From a virus, in the IMG/VR virus record IMGVR_UViG_3300009285_000224, positions 1 through 31,849 of that record: a stretch of DNA of 31,849 nt, one strand, 5' to 3'. Positions 16,641 to 24,126 of this stretch are shown one piece after another. The notes beneath the pieces are model-generated. The model saw only the letters and a list, made by a program, of their open reading frames with translations. It searched no databases and was not told where the DNA came from. Within the stretch, counting starts at the first letter, position 1, and each line of letters begins with the position of its first letter. The position numbers were made by a program, and so were the translations under genes.

Positions 16641-18308
16641 ATGCCAACAGAAATAGCATATAAAATAGTAGTAGAATCTGACTTAGCAGATAAGAGCGTA
16701 GGTACGCTGAAGCAGGATTTTAAAGACCTGACAGATCAGCTCAATAGAACTAAGATAGGGACTGAAGAATACAAAAAAACTCTTTCCTCTTTAGGCGTTG
16801 TTAAGGGAGGGCTTCAGGATTTAAAGCAACAAATACAGGCACTTAATCCCGAACGGACAGTAGCGGCTTTCGCCAAGGTAGGTTCAACAGTAGCTTCTGG
16901 TTTCGCGGCTGGTCAAGCTGCTGTGGCGTTGTTTGGCGGTGAGTCAGAGGACTTAATGAAGGTACTTGTGAAGGTACAAGCTGCGACAGCTTTAGCCTCC
17001 GGCATACAGGGCTTGACGGGAATGGGGAAGGCTTTAGAGACTGCCGGACTAGCTATGAAAGCCTTTGCTTTGTCAAATCCGTTTACGGCTATCGCGGCAG
17101 GAGTAGTGGCATTGGTTGCGGTTATATATGGGATGGTGCAGGCGTTTGATGACACCCAACAAATTGCGGATGAACTAAGAGCTTCCAATGAACATCTTGA
17201 GGAGTCAATGAAAAACCTTAAAGATGAAACAGCTCTTACCGAGAGGGGGATGAAGGCTTTAGGTAAAACAGAAAGAGAGGTATTGGATTATAGAAATAGA
17301 CAAAGGCAAATAGAAATAGAGAACATCCAAGAGCAGTTAAGGAACATAAACGAATTACAAAGAACAAACGAGATAACAGACGAAGACCTAAAGAAAAGAT
17401 TTGAATTAGAGGACAGATTAAACATATTAAGAATGACTCAGAAAATAGAGGAACTTGAACTTACTAAAAAGCAGGGAGAAGATAGTTTAAAGATTACTGA
17501 GGACAATCTTGATAAGGCAGAAAAGATAGTAGAAGAAAAAGATAAAAAAGCAGAGGAAAGAAGAAAACAATTATTGGAAGAGGATAAGGATTTTTATAAA
17601 AGGTACATCCAAGATGTTTATGTACAAAACAAAGTTAATGAATACGAAATTGACCAACAAGCATCAAAAGATAAAAGAGAACTTGCCGCGGAAGACGCTG
17701 ACTTCTTTAAGCGGTACATTACCGATGTTTATATTGCAAATGCACAAGCGTCTAAGGATGAAATAGCATTAGCAAAAACAACAAAGGAAAAGAAGTTAGA
17801 ACACGCCCAGCAGTATCTAAACGCCACAAAAGGTATTAGCGATGCTATTTTTAAAATCGCATTAAATGGAGCAAAAGGGAACTCTGCCAAAGAATTAGAA
17901 ATAAAGAAAAAACAATTTAAGATTGATAAGGCGTTTTCGATAGCTGAAATTAGCATTAATACAGCACAAGCAATAATGAAGGCAGCCCCTATAATCCCCT
18001 TGCAAATAGCGATGGGTGTACTCGGTGCAGCTCAAATAGCCGCTGTTCTCTCTACTAAATTTGAAGGTGAGAGTGGTGGTGGTGAAGGTGGCGGTTCGCC
18101 AAACATCGGTATAGGTGGCGGTGGTGGCAGCTCTGCCGAACCCCCCTCCTTCAAACAACCCGACAACACAGGGGTAAACAGAGATGAAAACGGAGATTTT
18201 ACATCATTCAACAGGAGTGAGCCACTAAAAGTTTTTGTAACAGAAACTGACATAAGCGGAGCATTAACAAGGGTAAAAGTAATAGAAGAACGAGCGCAAT
18301 TTAAATAA
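16641..18308 (+). CDS. Tape measure protein
   Basis: 555 aa. An N-terminal coiled-coil (LADKSVGTLKQDFKDLTDQL) is followed by hydrophobic Ala/Gly-rich segments (VASGFAAGQAAVALFGG, NPFTAIAAGVVALVAVIYG) typical of tape measures. A long charged coiled-coil follows (~190-380), then a second hydrophobic stretch (QIAMGVLGAAQIAAVL) and a glycine-rich tail near the C-terminus. An internal duplication, DKDFYKRYIQDVYV and DADFFKRYITDVYI, lies in the coiled-coil. At the usual ~1.5 angstrom per residue it predicts a tail of roughly 80 nm. It is last in the tail module, downstream of the tip genes, which is unusual. Confidence 0.83.
   Translation: MPTEIAYKIVVESDLADKSVGTLKQDFKDLTDQLNRTKIGTEEYKKTLSSLGVVKGGLQDLKQQIQALNPERTVAAFAKVGSTVASGFAAGQAAVALFGGESEDLMKVLVKVQAATALASGIQGLTGMGKALETAGLAMKAFALSNPFTAIAAGVVALVAVIYGMVQAFDDTQQIADELRASNEHLEESMKNLKDETALTERGMKALGKTEREVLDYRNRQRQIEIENIQEQLRNINELQRTNEITDEDLKKRFELEDRLNILRMTQKIEELELTKKQGEDSLKITEDNLDKAEKIVEEKDKKAEERRKQLLEEDKDFYKRYIQDVYVQNKVNEYEIDQQASKDKRELAAEDADFFKRYITDVYIANAQASKDEIALAKTTKEKKLEHAQQYLNATKGISDAIFKIALNGAKGNSAKELEIKKKQFKIDKAFSIAEISINTAQAIMKAAPIIPLQIAMGVLGAAQIAAVLSTKFEGESGGGEGGGSPNIGIGGGGGSSAEPPSFKQPDNTGVNRDENGDFTSFNRSEPLKVFVTETDISGALTRVKVIEERAQFK
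17577..17775 (+). repeat. Duplicated segment inside tape measure
   Basis: Two diverged copies at about 17577-17680 and 17689-17775 encode E-E-D-K-D-F-Y-K-R-Y-I-Q-D-V-Y-V and A-E-D-A-D-F-F-K-R-Y-I-T-D-V-Y-I, each followed by QASKD and a charged run. The second copy is about eight residues shorter. Codon choice differs between the copies, so the duplication is not recent. Confidence 0.65.
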
Positions 18309-18315
18309 AACATAT

Positions 18316-18900
18316 ATGGAAAACAAACTGCCGGTTTACAAACTTAAAATTAAAGAGACAGACACGGAAATTTCGGAGGTGTCATACCTTGCAATGGTTG
18401 ATGAAGCCGCAATCCTTTTGGATTGGGTGACGTTTGCCAAATGCCAGCGCTTTGTAGCGGATAAAGAAAGGCGTTTAATAATGGGTGCGCTCATGGTTGC
18501 AGATATGCCGATATACCGAAGGTCTGACAAAGGTGAGTTCTATGTGGTTTTTGAAAAAGAAGAGATAATGAAGATAGTACAAAAGTTTTTCCGCAAAGGC
18601 TATGTATCGAACTTTAATATTATGCATGATAGCGAAAAGAAAACAGAAGGTGTTTATATTATAGAATCTTTCATCGTAGACTCCTCACGCGGGGTGTCAG
18701 CACCGAAAGCCTTTGAAGGTATCAGCGAAGGTAGCTGGCTGGTTACGGTGAAGGTAGATAACGAGCAATTATGGAATGATTATATAAAGACAGGCGAGCT
18801 TAAAGGCTTCAGCGTTGAGGGGATGTTTGACTTCGAAATGCAGGGGGAATCTAAGGTATCGGACTTGGAAGAAATAGTAAATATATTAAGGGGAATTTGA
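18316..18900 (+). CDS. XkdF-like prohead protease
   Basis: 194 aa. The layout follows the putative phage serine protease family named after XkdF (Peptidase_S78_2): MGALMVADMPIYRR, FYVVFEKEEIMKI, FNIMHD (His104), GVYIIESFIVDSS, GSWLVTVKVDNEQLW and ELKGFSVEGMFDF (Ser166). H104 and S166 are the likely catalytic pair. It would trim scaffold and capsid N-termini during prohead maturation. The first 45 residues (PVYKLKIKETDTEISEVSYLA) are the usual leader of the family. It sits directly before the scaffold-like and capsid genes, as expected. Confidence 0.83.
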   Translation: MENKLPVYKLKIKETDTEISEVSYLAMVDEAAILLDWVTFAKCQRFVADKERRLIMGALMVADMPIYRRSDKGEFYVVFEKEEIMKIVQKFFRKGYVSNFNIMHDSEKKTEGVYIIESFIVDSSRGVSAPKAFEGISEGSWLVTVKVDNEQLWNDYIKTGELKGFSVEGMFDFEMQGESKVSDLEEIVNILRGI

Positions 18901-18907
18901 TTTATTG

Positions 18908-18940
18908 CACAATTTAAGTGTTTTGCCGTCTTATAAATAT
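18908..18940 (+). promoter_or_regulatory. 33-base conserved motif, copy 2
   Basis: CACAATTT, five variable bases, TTTT, GCCGTCT and TATAAATAT, in a 58-base gap between protease and scaffold genes. It has the same length and internal spacing as copy 1 at 10696-10728. Here the scaffold ATG lies 18 bases after the motif, a normal distance for a promoter with a short leader. It is probably the start of a scaffold-capsid-tube transcript that ends at the terminator near 21000. Confidence 0.62.
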
Positions 18941-18958
18941 ACACCAATAAAAATATAA

Positions 18959-19447
18959 ATGGAAAAGAAAGAAACAGAGCAAATCAAAAATAGCCTTATC
19001 AGCTTTCCCGAATTGGTTAAAAAGATTGAAGGTTATTTCTGTAAACAAGAAGTAAAAGCCGAAGATCCAGTAAAAGCCGAAGAGCCAGGAAAGGCCGAAG
19101 AGCCAGGAAAGGCCGATTTCTCAGCCGTTATCAAAGCAATAGAATCAAACTTTACTAAATCTTCTGTTTTTGAAACATTCAAAGCATCTGAGTTGGAGTC
19201 AGCTAAAAAAAATGCTGATTCAATTACATCGCTTACAAAAGCAAACGAAGAAATCACAGTTAAGTTCACAAAGCAAGAAGAAACAATAAAAGAAATATTT
19301 GAACTTATTAAAAAGATTGGGGCAACATCTTCTGAAGAAAGCAAGTTTAAGAAAAAGGACGGTATCAAAACAGAGGCTTCTGCGTCTAAGATGGATCGTT
19401 TGATGGCAGAGGCAAAAGAACTTTCAAAACAAACATTTAAAAACTAA
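18959..19447 (+). CDS. Scaffold-like protein
   Basis: 162 aa, very rich in Lys and Glu and predicted to be mostly coiled-coil (KKNADSITSLTKANEEITVKF then EETIKEIFELIKKI). A short tandem repeat of K-A-E-E-P-G occurs near residues 33-52. There is no catalytic motif. Position between the protease and major capsid genes, small size and high charge fit a head scaffold that the protease removes. No sequence signature proves this, so the role is inferred from context. It follows copy 2 of the 33-base motif by 18 bases. Confidence 0.65.
   Translation: MEKKETEQIKNSLISFPELVKKIEGYFCKQEVKAEDPVKAEEPGKAEEPGKADFSAVIKAIESNFTKSSVFETFKASELESAKKNADSITSLTKANEEITVKFTKQEETIKEIFELIKKIGATSSEESKFKKKDGIKTEASASKMDRLMAEAKELSKQTFKN
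19055..19117 (+). repeat. 18-base tandem repeat in scaffold gene
   Basis: About 3.5 copies of an 18-base unit (AAAGCCGAAGAGCCAGGA and close variants) encode K-A-E-[DE]-P-[VG]. Copies two and three differ by a single base, which suggests recent slippage. Length variation between related phages would be expected here. Confidence 0.8.
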
Positions 19448-19452
19448 ACAAC

Positions 19453-20436
19453 ATGGCATTTTCATTAGGCGCAATTTCAGCGTGGACAGAAGAACTAGGA
19501 GACAAGGGAGATTTTATTATGAAATCTATCCTTTCAGCAAAAACAATTCAAGCCCTACCACGTATTGATAAACGATATGGTATTTCCGGCTTCACCGAAA
19601 AAATACCTACTATCGAATCAAACAGTTTATGGCAAGCTGGCGCTGCCTGCGGTTTCACAACTTCAGGTTCTACCACAGTAGAGCAAATCAGTTTAACAAC
19701 TGTGCCTATCAAGGTTCAAGAATCTTGGTGTTTGCAAGATTTGGAGACTTATTCCATTCATAAATTGCTTCCCAAGAATGACCGTCCGGAGACATTCCAA
19801 CTTTTGGATATAATCGTTGGTCGTAAACTTGCACAAACCGCGCTTAAATTAGAGAGTGCAATTTGGCAAGCTAAGACTGTCTACACAAATGCAACTCATT
19901 TGAAGCATTTTAATGGGCTCATTTCAGTTTCCGACACAGCTGGGACAGCGGTAGCGGCAACTCAACAGGCTTCTATCACTACTTCAACCATACGCGGTAT
20001 CATTGAAGAAATTGCTTATACAAAAATTCCTTCTGCTATTCGGGATCTTGGAGCGGTTATAGTTTGCGGATATGATACTTTCAACATCTATCGTAACAAG
20101 CTGATGGTTGACAATCTGTATCACTTCAATCCAACGAATGATGCAATGCAGGAATATTCTATGAATGTATTTGGAACTAACGTGAAACTGATAGGATTGC
20201 CCGGTTTGAATAACGATAACGCAGTTGATACCGGAGCGTTACCTACTGCAGTTAAGAACAGAATCTTTGCTACTTATGAAGATAACATCTTAATGGGCTT
20301 TAATGCGCCCGCAGGAATGGAAGATTTCAAAGTATGGTACTCTGACGATGACCAGCTTTTGAAGTTCTCTACACGTTTCTTCTACGGAAACCAAATTAAG
20401 TATAATGACCTGGTAGTTCAGTACACTAATATCTAA
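19453..20436 (+). CDS. Major capsid protein (HK97-fold type)
   Basis: 327 aa. It follows the protease and scaffold genes with a short A-rich leader. IWQAKTVYTNATHLKHFNGLI and TSTIRGIIEEIAYTKIP suit the P-domain spine helix. VIVCGYDTFNIYRNKLM is the strand-helix block seen in many HK97-fold capsids, and the C-terminus ends in KVWYSDDDQLLKFSTRFFYGNQI, a usual late strand pair. The codon use looks more favourable than in the neighbours (Lys AAA/AAG, Phe TTC mixes), in keeping with high expression. The identity rests on context, size and these segments; the exact capsid family was not checked. Confidence 0.8.
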   Translation: MAFSLGAISAWTEELGDKGDFIMKSILSAKTIQALPRIDKRYGISGFTEKIPTIESNSLWQAGAACGFTTSGSTTVEQISLTTVPIKVQESWCLQDLETYSIHKLLPKNDRPETFQLLDIIVGRKLAQTALKLESAIWQAKTVYTNATHLKHFNGLISVSDTAGTAVAATQQASITTSTIRGIIEEIAYTKIPSAIRDLGAVIVCGYDTFNIYRNKLMVDNLYHFNPTNDAMQEYSMNVFGTNVKLIGLPGLNNDNAVDTGALPTAVKNRIFATYEDNILMGFNAPAGMEDFKVWYSDDDQLLKFSTRFFYGNQIKYNDLVVQYTNI

Positions 20437-20445
20437 TAAAATAAA

Positions 20446-20967
20446 ATGGCTTGTTCACTCATAAATAGTATTCCTTTTGCTTGCCGAGATTCAGTTGGCG
20501 GGATAAAGGAAATTAAGATAAAGACATATCCTGGATTATCTGCAATATCACAGGATTTTGTTGCTACATCTGGCGTAGTTGCTATCACGGGAAACTCTTT
20601 AGATACATGGTATGCTTATTATGTAGAAAAGGAAACTGCTTCAATGACCGATGCCGCTAATAACAGCGTTCAGAACGGTACATCATTCATGCAGACAGAT
20701 TTGAAATTTATTTTCAACAAACTATCTGCTACTATTAGAAATGAGTTTAATGTATTGAGACAGACTTCTGTTATTCTTGCTTTTAGAGACATGAACGATA
20801 ATTACTGGCTTATGGGCTATGAGAACGGAGCTGATATGACAACGGGAAGTTTAATGACAGGAACGGCTCGCGGAGATCGTTCGGGTGCAGAAATAATTTT
20901 TACTGCTAAAGAAGCAAATCCTGTTTTCTCTATCAGCGCAGCAACATATAATTCACTTGGATCGTAA
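20446..20967 (+). CDS. Tail-tube-like virion protein
   Basis: 173 aa. It is nearly all beta-strand with a central segment TSVILAFRDMNDNYWLMGYENG, then TGTARGDRSGAEIIFTAKE. This is the D-x-N-x-Y-W-L-x-G and G-D-x2-G-x2-I-x-F-x-[AG] pattern found in tube-like structural proteins of Bacteroidetes siphophages. It lies 9 bases after the capsid gene and directly before an intrinsic terminator, so it should share the capsid's high transcription, as a tube protein needs. Another virion role, such as decoration, is possible. Confidence 0.62.
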   Translation: MACSLINSIPFACRDSVGGIKEIKIKTYPGLSAISQDFVATSGVVAITGNSLDTWYAYYVEKETASMTDAANNSVQNGTSFMQTDLKFIFNKLSATIRNEFNVLRQTSVILAFRDMNDNYWLMGYENGADMTTGSLMTGTARGDRSGAEIIFTAKEANPVFSISAATYNSLGS

Positions 20968-20986
20968 TTGATACATAACTTCACGG

Positions 20987-21022
20987 AAAGCCCTGCCTTA
21001 AACAATAGGGCGGGGTTTTTTG
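20987..21022 (+). terminator. Rho-independent terminator after capsid unit
   Basis: GCCCTGCC (20990-20997) pairs with GGGCGGGG (21008-21015) as a GC-rich stem with one or two G-U pairs and a short A-rich loop, followed by six T at 21016-21021. It lies 20 bases after the tube-like gene's stop and before the next start at 21036. It is the clearest intrinsic terminator in the window. Confidence 0.85.
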
Positions 21023-21035
21023 TTAAAGATGAAAA

Positions 21036-21449
21036 ATGTTACAGATAGCGCGAGGGTCGAACAACACAATAATTTTAACGCTAAACGAAAGCAAGACGTT
21101 AACAAATCCGTATTACCTGATGAAGATGGTAAGCCGGGATTCGAGAACGGTAAAGACTTTTATATTAGCCTCTGACCTAAGCAGTTATACCGATAGATTT
21201 AATAAATTTGTAATAACAGAAAGCGCGAATGAGATATTAACAAGCGGAACAGTAACATTAAAGCCGACAGGGATATGGTATTGGGAAGTATATGAGCAGT
21301 TAAGCGGTACGAATTTAAGCGTTAACGCTGCTGATAACCAAACACCGATAGAATGCGGAGAGGCAAAGGTAACAGGAACAGTTGACACGGTAAAAGCATA
21401 CGATGGGCAAACAAAAGAATATAAATATCCAACCACAGGTTCTACGTAG
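21036..21449 (+). CDS. Virion-associated hypothetical protein, 137 aa
   Basis: The family resembles short beta-rich proteins found near capsid and portal genes of Bacteroidetes phages: MLQIARGSNNTIILTLNESK then TNPYYLMKMVSRD, and TLKPTGIWYWEVYEQ near residues 75-90. That last stretch is the most characteristic part. It has no signal peptide or catalytic motif. The ATG lies about 15 bases past the T-tract of the terminator, so expression needs read-through or a separate promoter. Its exact role in the particle is unknown. Confidence 0.6.
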   Translation: MLQIARGSNNTIILTLNESKTLTNPYYLMKMVSRDSRTVKTFILASDLSSYTDRFNKFVITESANEILTSGTVTLKPTGIWYWEVYEQLSGTNLSVNAADNQTPIECGEAKVTGTVDTVKAYDGQTKEYKYPTTGST

Positions 21450-23457
21450 CGGACAGTTAATGTCCATTTCTATGAATAACCACAAAGTCCCGGATTTTGT
21501 GGAGAAGCATGGTGCTGATTGGACATATTATGGAAAGGATAACAACTATCCAGAGTATTTGCTGAAGTGCTATAACCGATCGAGTAAACATAACGCTATT
21601 ATTAATCAAAAGGCTTCCTATGTTTATGGAAAAGGATTTCAAGGAGACGGTGAGATAGTAAACGAGGAGGGAGAAACTCTTGGTGATATTGTTAAAAAAA
21701 TGATTCTTGATTTTATTTTGTTTGGAGGATTAGATGCTGAAGTTATAAGGAGCAGAGATGCAAGTAAAGTTTTTCTTCGGCATATAGATTTTTCAAGAAT
21801 AAGAAGTGATAAATATAACGAGACTTTTTTTTATTCAGAGTTATGGGCGAAGTGTTACGGTGACGACTGTGATACTTATTTTGCTTTAGATAATCAATCA
21901 GTAAAAAATGGGGATTACGATTTCACAGAATATCAGCCTTTTTCTATTTATGGCAAAGGCAAACAGTTGTTTTATTACAAATCTTACAGACCGAACTTAG
22001 ATACGTACCCTTTGCCGGATTATGTAGGCGCGATGGGTTACATTGAATTGGACTATCAGATAATGAACTACTGGTACAATGCGGTTAAGTACGGATTCAC
22101 GCCTTCGCACATGATTACTTTTTTTAATGGGAGCCCTGCTCCCGAAAAGCAGAAAAAAGTAGAAGATGCAATACTGGCAAAGTTCACAACCACCGATGGA
22201 AGGAAGTTGATTATAAACTTTGCCGAAAACAGAGAGACTGGCGGTAGTGAGATACAAAAGCTGGAGCACGAAGATTTAGATAAGCAATTTCAGATTCTAA
22301 ATAAGACAGTAGAGCAGGAGATATATGCCGGGCATAGGGTGAACAATCCTATGCTAATGGGCATAAAGACCGAAGGACAACTAGGGGGGAGAACCGAATT
22401 GATTGAAAGTAATGAGCTATTCCAAAATGTTTATGTTACTCCCATTCAATTATTGATTTCTAAAGCACTAAAGCCCATTACTGACTTGCTTAAAATAAAG
22501 CCAATAGAATTTATAAAGTCAGAACCTATCGGACTGGACATTATTAGTTCTGCTAACGGGTGGGCGTTACTTACAGAAGATGAGAAACGCAATGCTATTG
22601 GGAAAGAAATTATTATTAAGGATAAGAAATCATCACAGGCTGAAAGTATATCTAACAGTATAAATTCATTGTCTCCGCTTGTGGCGAATAACGTATTAAA
22701 ATCCATGACAACGAACGAAGTTCGTTCGTTGGCTGGACTTCCACCGATTAAAGGGGGCGATAAAATACCTACGGAAGCGGCAACCCCAGCACCCGCAACT
22801 TTCAAAAAAGACTTCAACCTACTGGATGCCCTTAAAAAAATAAAGGTAGAGCGTAAGGGTAGGTTTGTTAAATCCCGACCCCTCGCGCATGAGGACATTA
22901 AGGATGTTAAAGCATCAGAGCAGAAATTTATAGGGGAGAAGTTTGCTACCCTTAAAGATAATCAGTTGGCGGTGCTTGACCTACTCGACAAAGACAATAA
23001 GATTTCATCGCAAGAGATAGCGGATATATTGAAGTTGCCGGTCCAAAAGGTTAACGGAATCATTTCGGGGTTGAAAGAAAAGAAATTATTAAAAGAGGTT
23101 AGTCCTGGCATTTTAAAGCCTACGCCTAATGCCGTAAAAATCCTCGAAGAAACCGAAGCCCCAACTGCTAACATATTTGTCGTGTACAGTTATGAATGGC
23201 GGGAGGGGTTTTCGGACAAAGACGCTCCCGAAAGCCGTCAATTCTGCATAGACCTAATGGCTGAAAGCGAACAAAGGAAATCGGGTAATTCACTTTGGAC
23301 ACGGGAGGATATTGAGTCAATGACAAACGATATGGAGGGTAGTTTCGCCTCGGACGTATGGGAGAGCCGGGGCGGGTGGTACACTATCCCCGGAACGGAT
23401 ACACACCGTCCTTCATGTAGACATGTATGGGTACAAAACATTTATATTAACGAGTAA
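21403..23457 (+). CDS. Portal protein fused to winged-helix and minor-head C-terminal domains
   Basis: Up to 684 aa. Residues ~30-465 are portal-like: DWTYYGKDNNYPEYLLKCY, SSKHNAIINQKASYVYGKG, VNNPMLMGIKTEGQLGGR and TNEVRSLAGLPPIKGG are the usual blocks. Residues ~516-583 read as a winged helix (LAVLDLLDKDNKISSQEIAD, then QKVNGIISGLKEKKLL). Residues ~594-684 resemble the end of a Mu gpF/SPP1 gp7-type minor head protein: YEWREGF, SRQFCIDLMAES, LWTREDIESM, SRGGWY, SCRHVW. The portal ring is the DNA channel and packaging motor dock. The start at 21403 overlaps the previous gene by 47 bases; Met codons at 21460 and 21472 are alternatives and neither has a strong ribosome site. Confidence 0.8.
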   Translation: MGKQKNINIQPQVLRSGQLMSISMNNHKVPDFVEKHGADWTYYGKDNNYPEYLLKCYNRSSKHNAIINQKASYVYGKGFQGDGEIVNEEGETLGDIVKKMILDFILFGGLDAEVIRSRDASKVFLRHIDFSRIRSDKYNETFFYSELWAKCYGDDCDTYFALDNQSVKNGDYDFTEYQPFSIYGKGKQLFYYKSYRPNLDTYPLPDYVGAMGYIELDYQIMNYWYNAVKYGFTPSHMITFFNGSPAPEKQKKVEDAILAKFTTTDGRKLIINFAENRETGGSEIQKLEHEDLDKQFQILNKTVEQEIYAGHRVNNPMLMGIKTEGQLGGRTELIESNELFQNVYVTPIQLLISKALKPITDLLKIKPIEFIKSEPIGLDIISSANGWALLTEDEKRNAIGKEIIIKDKKSSQAESISNSINSLSPLVANNVLKSMTTNEVRSLAGLPPIKGGDKIPTEAATPAPATFKKDFNLLDALKKIKVERKGRFVKSRPLAHEDIKDVKASEQKFIGEKFATLKDNQLAVLDLLDKDNKISSQEIADILKLPVQKVNGIISGLKEKKLLKEVSPGILKPTPNAVKILEETEAPTANIFVVYSYEWREGFSDKDAPESRQFCIDLMAESEQRKSGNSLWTREDIESMTNDMEGSFASDVWESRGGWYTIPGTDTHRPSCRHVWVQNIYINE

Positions 23458-23459
23458 TT

Positions 23460-24032
23460 ATGGCAACGATAGGTCTTTTTTTACATCCAAACGAAATAAA
23501 GAATAACGGGTTCGTTGACGAAAACGTGGACGATAAAAGTATTCGTATTGCTATTCTTTTGGCTATGCAGAAAGAGATGTTTCAATTTCTTGGTTCGGGG
23601 CTTTACAATGAAATTAACGACCAGATAGAAGCGGATACATTAACCTCTGCAAATCAAAGCCTTTTAAGCGATTACATTCAACCGGCTTTAGAATGGTGGG
23701 CAATGTATTATCTTGTAAAGCCAATGGTTTACAAAATAACGAACAAATCAATAATGAAAAAGAACTCGGAGAACTCCAATCCGATTTCAGCGACTGAGGC
23801 TGTTGATTTGCGTAACGACTTTAAGAATTTCGCAGAGGAAAGAACGCAGAGATTGATTAGCTACCTATGCGAGAATGATACCACATATCCGTTGTATTCA
23901 AATCCGGGTACAGGTTCGGATGTTGTTTATCCTAGGAAGTTCGCGTATGAGACAGGATGGAATTTGCAAGACGCTAAATATAAAAACCCATACAAGGATG
24001 ACCCAAACGATAACGGAGACTACGAAGTTTAA
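23460..24032 (+). CDS. Head-tail connector-like protein (DUF6712-like)
   Basis: 190 aa, helical. IRIAILLAMQKEMFQFLGSGLYNEINDQI fits the L-x2-A-x5-L-x4-G-x2-L-Y pattern of gp6-like head-tail adaptors in Bacteroidetes phages. SDYIQPALEWWAMYYLVKPMVYKI follows as the second helical pair, then an acidic DDPNDNGDYEV end. Position just after the portal gene, with a 2-base gap, supports a connector role. The 3' end overlaps a small ORF in another frame. The family label is from pattern memory and was not searched. Confidence 0.65.
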   Translation: MATIGLFLHPNEIKNNGFVDENVDDKSIRIAILLAMQKEMFQFLGSGLYNEINDQIEADTLTSANQSLLSDYIQPALEWWAMYYLVKPMVYKITNKSIMKKNSENSNPISATEAVDLRNDFKNFAEERTQRLISYLCENDTTYPLYSNPGTGSDVVYPRKFAYETGWNLQDAKYKNPYKDDPNDNGDYEV

Positions 24033-24126
24033 AAAGAAACGTGGCAGACCACAGGAAAAAGAAAAGATTGAAAAAAAGGTATTGATATACCTGAAGAAAC
24101 ATGGTAACGATAAAGCAAATAAATAA
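23998..24126 (+). CDS. Small basic protein with AT-hook-like core
   Basis: 42 aa, starting at an ATG preceded by CAAGG and overlapping the connector gene by 35 bases. The middle reads KKKRGRPQEK, the R-G-R-P core of an AT-hook, then a Lys-rich helix (KIEKKVLIYLKKHG). The end overlaps the next gene by 26 bases. The frame is open further upstream but only in low-quality sequence inside the connector gene. It could bind AT-rich DNA in the minor groove. Small size and double overlap leave doubt that it is a real gene. Confidence 0.45.
   Translation: MTQTITETTKFKKKRGRPQEKEKIEKKVLIYLKKHGNDKANK

Noticed and set aside
18032-18313. Pro-rich - strand frame of 93 aa
   Set aside because: It is the complement of the Gly-rich tail of the tape measure; the poly-Pro stretch arises from GGT repeats.
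22446-22898. 150-aa open frame on the - strand
   Set aside because: It lies wholly inside the portal gene, has no leader or operon context, and all phage genes run on the + strand.
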